Notes under the pieces: generated by a model | The model's database searches: none | Seen by the model: the letters and a program-made list of their open reading frames with translations, nothing else | Told to the model about the DNA's origin: nothing | NCBI GenBank assembly: GCA_937871505.1 | Contig: CALMPF010000035.1 | Span: 1 to 64,000 of the forward strand | Source: an uncultured Planctomycetia bacterium | GTDB taxonomy: Bacteria > Planctomycetota > Phycisphaerae > Phycisphaerales > SM1A02 | Length of the DNA stretch: 64,000 nt | Direction: 5' to 3' | Shown: positions 60,686 through 64,000 of the stretch, one piece after another | How the letters are laid out: each line of letters starts with the position of its first letter | Position numbering within the stretch: position 1 is the stretch's first letter | Made by a program: the position numbers and the translations under genes

Positions 60686-63139
60686 TCACGTCCGCCAGCG
60701 CCCGACCGGGGCCGGCCCCGGGGGGCGCTGCGGCGGCGGCGGCGGCGCTGCCGCACCGGGGTCGCCTTCGCGCGGACCGCGCCGGCGCTCCCCGCCTCGC
60801 CGTCCCGGACCATCGGCGCGGCGCGGACCCTCGCGCGGGGCGATCTCGCGCCCCGCGATCTCGGTCCGCGCCGGACCTTCGGCGGCGCGCGGTCCGCGAC
60901 GCGCCGAGCTCTCCGGATCCTCGTCCGCGCCGCGCGAGACGCCCGCGGGCTGCGCCGCGCCGCCGCCGGCGAACTCGCGGTCGTCCCGATCGAGCTCCTC
61001 GGTCGCAAGCGCGATCGCGGCGGGCAGCAGCGTCACGTCGCGAAGGTGCGCAATCCGCCAGCGCGCGGTGGTCAGGTCGATCACGGCCTCCCAGACCGTC
61101 GCGGGCGAGAGGGGACCTTCGGGATCGTCGCTCTCCACCTCGCCCGCAGCGACGCGCACGCGCCACAGGAACGACCGCGTGGTCGCGCGTCCGGCGAGAC
61201 CCTCCATCACGGCGCCATCGACGATGCCTCTGCGGAGCGGCCAGATCGGCGTCGCGCGGTCCTCGGACGGGAGGGCATCGCGCTGGCGCACGATCTCGGC
61301 AGCCACCGTCGGCGTCACGCCCGGGAGCGAGAGCAGCGCCTCGTAGCGCGCGGTGTTCAGGTCGAGCCGGCCGCCGTGCAGCTCGTCGGGGTCGGTCGTG
61401 AACGCGTCGACCAGGTCCGGCCACGCCTGCTGCGGAACCTCGCGCACCCGCAGCGCAGCGAGGATGCTCGCCTCGTCGCGCAGGGCGCCCGACTCGACCA
61501 GTCCCTTCACGGCGACGGCAACGTCGTTGCCGAACTGCCGCTCGATCGCGACGGCAAGCTCGTCCGACCAGCCCTGTCCGATTCGGTGGCGCGGGGAGCC
61601 GCTGCGCTGGAGCATCGGCTCGACGGCGTGGACGGTCGCGACATCGAGAAGACCGCGCGCCGTCTGGGGAACGCCGCCGCGGGCCCGCAGGCCGCCTGCG
61701 TTCGCACCGCGCCCGGCGATGACGTCCGCCCACGCCGCAGCGTCGATCTCGCCGACAAGCCGCCGCACCGGGACGCCCGGCGCGCCGAGCAGGTCGAGCT
61801 CGGACTGAAGGCGACCGCCGAGCGCGGTCCGACGAGCGACGATCGCCTTGGCCTCCTCGAGGTCGACGAGTCCCGTCGCGGCGATCTGCGCGGCATCGGC
61901 CCGGTTGAGATCGACGCAGCCGGCCTCGGCGCGGAAGAGCGCGGCCTCGCCTGTCGGGGCCTCGAAGGGGAGGAGCCTGGCGACGGCGATCCGACCACGA
62001 CCGTCGCTCCCGCCGCCATCGTCGATGACGAGCTGGCCGGGCAGCGTCGGCAGTTCGCCCGCGAGGATCCGGTCGCGCTGCGCGTCGAGCGCCGCCGCGT
62101 ACGCCTGCACGCCCGACCATGCGAGCGCCGCAGCCTGGGCGCGCCGCTCCCGCGCCGCCGCCGACGTGCTCTCGGCGCGGACCATGGAGAGGACGCCGAG
62201 GACGACAAGCGCTCCGACCGCCGCGGCGACGACGACCGCGATCAGGATGAAGCCGCGGCGCGCGGTTCGGCGCCGCATCGCGGCTCCGCGGGCCCGGGTG
62301 CGCCCGGTCGAACGCCGCACTGCACTCCTCCGGGCGCGGTGGCCGCCGAGCGCGGCTCCGCGCAGGGTCGCGGCCGCGAGCGGTCGAGCATCGTCGCCCG
62401 GCGCGTCCTTCGGCGCCGCCGCGTCGACCTCCGAGGGGCGGGCATCGGGAATCGCGATCACGCGCAGTCGATCCGGTCTCCGCGCGGGCGCCGCACCGGC
62501 GTCGTCCGCGAGACGATCATCGGGCGCGAGCGCCGTCTCCATCCCGAGCTCCGCCGCCACATCGAGTTCCTCCCCGGCGGCGCCCTCCGCGGCCCCCTCG
62601 AACCAGATCGCCACTTCGACGGCCATCGGCAGCGCGCGGCGCTGGAGCGAGTCGAAGGAGTCCTGCCAAGTCCGGCCGTCGAAGTACCGAAACCTCAGGC
62701 CCTCGAGCGGCGCCGCGACGACGATCGCCGCTTCCGCCGACCGACGCGAAGAGCCGTCGGCGGGCGCGCGGCGCGGCGCGGACCGGCGGGCGGTCGCATG
62801 CCGAGCGTCCGCCTCGAACCGGTACTCGTGGCGGTGCATGTCGGCGAGGGCCGCCGCGGGATCGGGATCCCCGGGAAGGACGCCGCGGGTGAGGAGCGTG
62901 AGCGTCTCGGAAGTGCCCGCAACGCCCGCGCCGAGGGCAGGATCGCCGACGATGGCCATCGCGAGATCCTGCTCGATCCGGTCGATGAGCATCGAGACCA
63001 TCGCCTGCCGCTCCCCGACGGTGCGGACCCGCGCGCGCGCGGCGAGCAGATCGCCGACGAACGTGAAGAGCGCGCCAAGGAGCAGGAGCACCATCGCAAT
63101 CGAGACGAGCAGCTCCACCAGGGTGATCGCGCGCCGCAC
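60686..63139 (-). CDS. Fused GspJ-like and GspK-like type II secretion pseudopilins
   Basis: This encodes 817 residues in one frame. The first part begins with a prepilin-type leader RRA^ITLVELLVSIAMVLLLL (Ala instead of Gly before the cut) and continues as a GspJ-like domain to about residue 285. With no stop codon in between, a second leader RRG^FILIAVVVAAAVGALVVLG starts at about residue 293 (ATG at 62278). From there the protein is GspK-like, with two helix-hairpin-helix-type segments (VDLNRADAAQIAATGLVDLEE, LDLNTARYEALLSLPGVTPT), and ends with a long Pro/Arg-rich tail. The two parts are separate proteins (GspJ, GspK) in standard secretion systems, forming the pseudopilus tip. Either this is a real fusion or translation restarts at 62278. 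Confidence 0.75.
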   Translation of the reverse strand: MRRAITLVELLVSIAMVLLLLGALFTFVGDLLAARARVRTVGERQAMVSMLIDRIEQDLAMAIVGDPALGAGVAGTSETLTLLTRGVLPGDPDPAAALADMHRHEYRFEADARHATARRSAPRRAPADGSSRRSAEAAIVVAAPLEGLRFRYFDGRTWQDSFDSLQRRALPMAVEVAIWFEGAAEGAAGEELDVAAELGMETALAPDDRLADDAGAAPARRPDRLRVIAIPDARPSEVDAAAPKDAPGDDARPLAAATLRGAALGGHRARRSAVRRSTGRTRARGAAMRRRTARRGFILIAVVVAAAVGALVVLGVLSMVRAESTSAAARERRAQAAALAWSGVQAYAAALDAQRDRILAGELPTLPGQLVIDDGGGSDGRGRIAVARLLPFEAPTGEAALFRAEAGCVDLNRADAAQIAATGLVDLEEAKAIVARRTALGGRLQSELDLLGAPGVPVRRLVGEIDAAAWADVIAGRGANAGGLRARGGVPQTARGLLDVATVHAVEPMLQRSGSPRHRIGQGWSDELAVAIERQFGNDVAVAVKGLVESGALRDEASILAALRVREVPQQAWPDLVDAFTTDPDELHGGRLDLNTARYEALLSLPGVTPTVAAEIVRQRDALPSEDRATPIWPLRRGIVDGAVMEGLAGRATTRSFLWRVRVAAGEVESDDPEGPLSPATVWEAVIDLTTARWRIAHLRDVTLLPAAIALATEELDRDDREFAGGGAAQPAGVSRGADEDPESSARRGPRAAEGPARTEIAGREIAPREGPRRADGPGRRGGERRRGPREGDPGAAAPPPPPQRPPGPAPVGRWRT

Positions 63140-63142
63140 CGT

Positions 63143-63610
63143 TCAGCCCTCCTCCGCCCGCGCAGCCTCTGCGCCCGGACCCGCATCGCCGTCGTCGCGG
63201 CGCAGCTCCACGAGCTGCCGCAGCGAGACGAGCGGCGACGCATCTGCTGGATCGGCCCGGTCGCGGATCTCGATCTCGACGACGGTGAGCCCGGGGTGCG
63301 GACTCCGACGCGTCGCGACGCTGACGCGGAACCGGGCGGCATCGCCTGCGGGCTCGTCGCGGCCGCTGCGCTCGGCGTCGACGCGCCCGGCGCGAAGGTC
63401 GGCGAGGTTGATCGCCCCCGACTCCAGCCGCGCGAGGGCGCTGCGGGCGAGATCGACCGCTGCGGAGCGGCGCTCAGCGCGGTCGAGGGCCGAGAGAGCG
63501 TCGGTCGAGAGTCGAAGCAGCAATCCCGCAGCGGCGACGAAGATCGCCACCGCGACAAGCGTCTCGAGGAGCACACCGCCCCGCCTCCGCCGTGCCGACC
63601 GCGCGCTCAT
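63143..63610 (-). CDS. GspI-like type II secretion minor pseudopilin
   Basis: This encodes 155 residues. The leader RRRRGG^VLLETLVAVAIFVAAAGLLL is of prepilin type (hydrophobic after Gly; Glu at +5). The remainder is a short alpha/beta domain rich in Arg/Ala with VTRRSPHPGLTVVEIEI-type strands. It lies four bases before the fused GspJ/K gene and shares an A with the stop of the gene upstream (TGATG). The set GspH-I-J-K forms the tip complex of a type II secretion pseudopilus. The assignment as GspI rests on gene order and the leader. Confidence 0.75.
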   Translation of the reverse strand: MSARSARRRRGGVLLETLVAVAIFVAAAGLLLRLSTDALSALDRAERRSAAVDLARSALARLESGAINLADLRAGRVDAERSGRDEPAGDAARFRVSVATRRSPHPGLTVVEIEIRDRADPADASPLVSLRQLVELRRDDGDAGPGAEAARAEEG

Positions 63611-64000
63611 CACCGCCCCATCCCTCCTCGCGGGCCGCGCTGCTCCGCGGGGCCGCTGAGAGGCGGCGCCTTGGGCTCCTCCGGCGCGGGGGCGTCGACG
63701 GCGGCCGGGGGCTCGTCCTCGGACGGCAACTCCTCGGGATCGGCGCCGAGCAGCACGGGCAGCCCTGCGTCCTCTCGAAGCGAGGCGATGCCGGTGAACG
63801 GATTGACCGCGATCGAGGCCCGTCGGCCCGCCGCATCGGTCGCCCGGATCTCGCCGCCGAAAGGCGCCGAGCCGTCGGGAAGAAAGAGCGCGAGCCGGAT
63901 GTCGCGCGGCGAACCGCCGAGATCGTCGGCGATGCCCGCGCCGCCGCCCAACTCCAGCGGATCCAGATCGATCAGTCCCCGCTCCGAAGCGTCGCCCGCG
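63610..64000 (-). CDS. GspH-like or other pseudopilin, C-terminal part (partial)
   Basis: The frame is open to the right edge, so the start is outside the window. The visible 129 residues include LIDLDPLELGGGAG, GSPRDIRLALFLPDGSAPFGGEI, RRASIAVNPFTGIASLRED and a Pro/Glu-rich tail. FTGIASL-type strands occur in GspH/FimT-like pseudopilins, and the position before GspI supports this. The prepilin leader is not visible. Most likely it is the GspH component of the secretion cluster running off the window. Confidence 0.6.
   Translation of the reverse strand, partial: AGDASERGLIDLDPLELGGGAGIADDLGGSPRDIRLALFLPDGSAPFGGEIRATDAAGRRASIAVNPFTGIASLREDAGLPVLLGADPEELPSEDEPPAAVDAPAPEEPKAPPLSGPAEQRGPRGGMGR

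Noticed and set aside
60561-62120. A 519-codon minus-strand frame overlapping the GspJ/K gene
   Set aside because: Arg-rich shadow without any recognisable domain. The overlapping frame has prepilin leaders and helix-hairpin-helix segments.

Overview
The window is a high-GC chromosomal segment from a bacterium that is most likely a planctomycete, probably of the Phycisphaerae. Three things support this: a paired Asp/Gly-rich dockerin-like C-terminal repeat on a secreted-type oxidase, an apparently unlinked 16S rRNA gene, and an accessory genome rich in CHAT, STAND and GTPase proteins. The class-level assignment is inference, because I could run no 16S comparison.

Layout. Positions 1-1145 are the edge of an integron cassette array of lower GC than the rest: a partial Mrr-type nuclease cassette, a 60-bp attC site and a cassette of unknown function. 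A small element bounded by 18-bp inverted repeats follows (1649-1954). Next come a copper radical oxidase of the galactose-oxidase type (2030), a short tandem repeat, bifunctional proline catabolism enzyme PutA (4450), an HtrA/Deg protease (8140-9789, minus) and a GAF protein (10260, minus).

The most unusual part is 11054-27391. A plus-strand run encodes a CHAT protease fused to a STAND NTPase, a 2215-residue STAND protein ending in a degenerate CHAT domain split by a peptidoglycan-binding-like segment, and an HEXXH metallopeptidase-like protein. Facing it on the minus strand are a transmembrane coiled-coil protein, a membrane-anchored GTPase and a large membrane protein. I read this as a candidate NTPase-controlled conflict, defence or cell-fate system. 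The GTPase genes lie downstream of cytidylate kinase, an acyltransferase and a TIM-barrel isomerase-like gene, so they may share transcription with housekeeping genes.

From 30.5 to 38 kb the window holds a candidate small RNA with its own promoter and terminator, a repeat-rich spacer, gcvH, an ABC exporter of the LolD/FtsX type, 6-phosphogluconolactonase, mnmA and a Nudix hydrolase. From 38.0 to 47.6 kb lies a complete chemosensory operon in the gene order of the Wsp system (MCP, CheW, CheR-TPR, CheW, CheA-REC, CheB). Its output protein is a receiver fused to a PP2C phosphatase instead of a diguanylate cyclase.

A thioredoxin-like gene precedes the 16S rRNA gene (49069-50562, minus). The rRNA gene has a consensus promoter, a boxB/boxA-like leader and a downstream hairpin, with no 23S gene next to it. 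The right end carries comF, a UbiB-family kinase gene, a minus-strand block of ribH-nusB-ftsY-pseudopilin-two hypothetical genes, a Gfo/Idh/MocA dehydrogenase, and a type II secretion pseudopilin cluster in which the GspJ-like and GspK-like proteins are joined in one reading frame.
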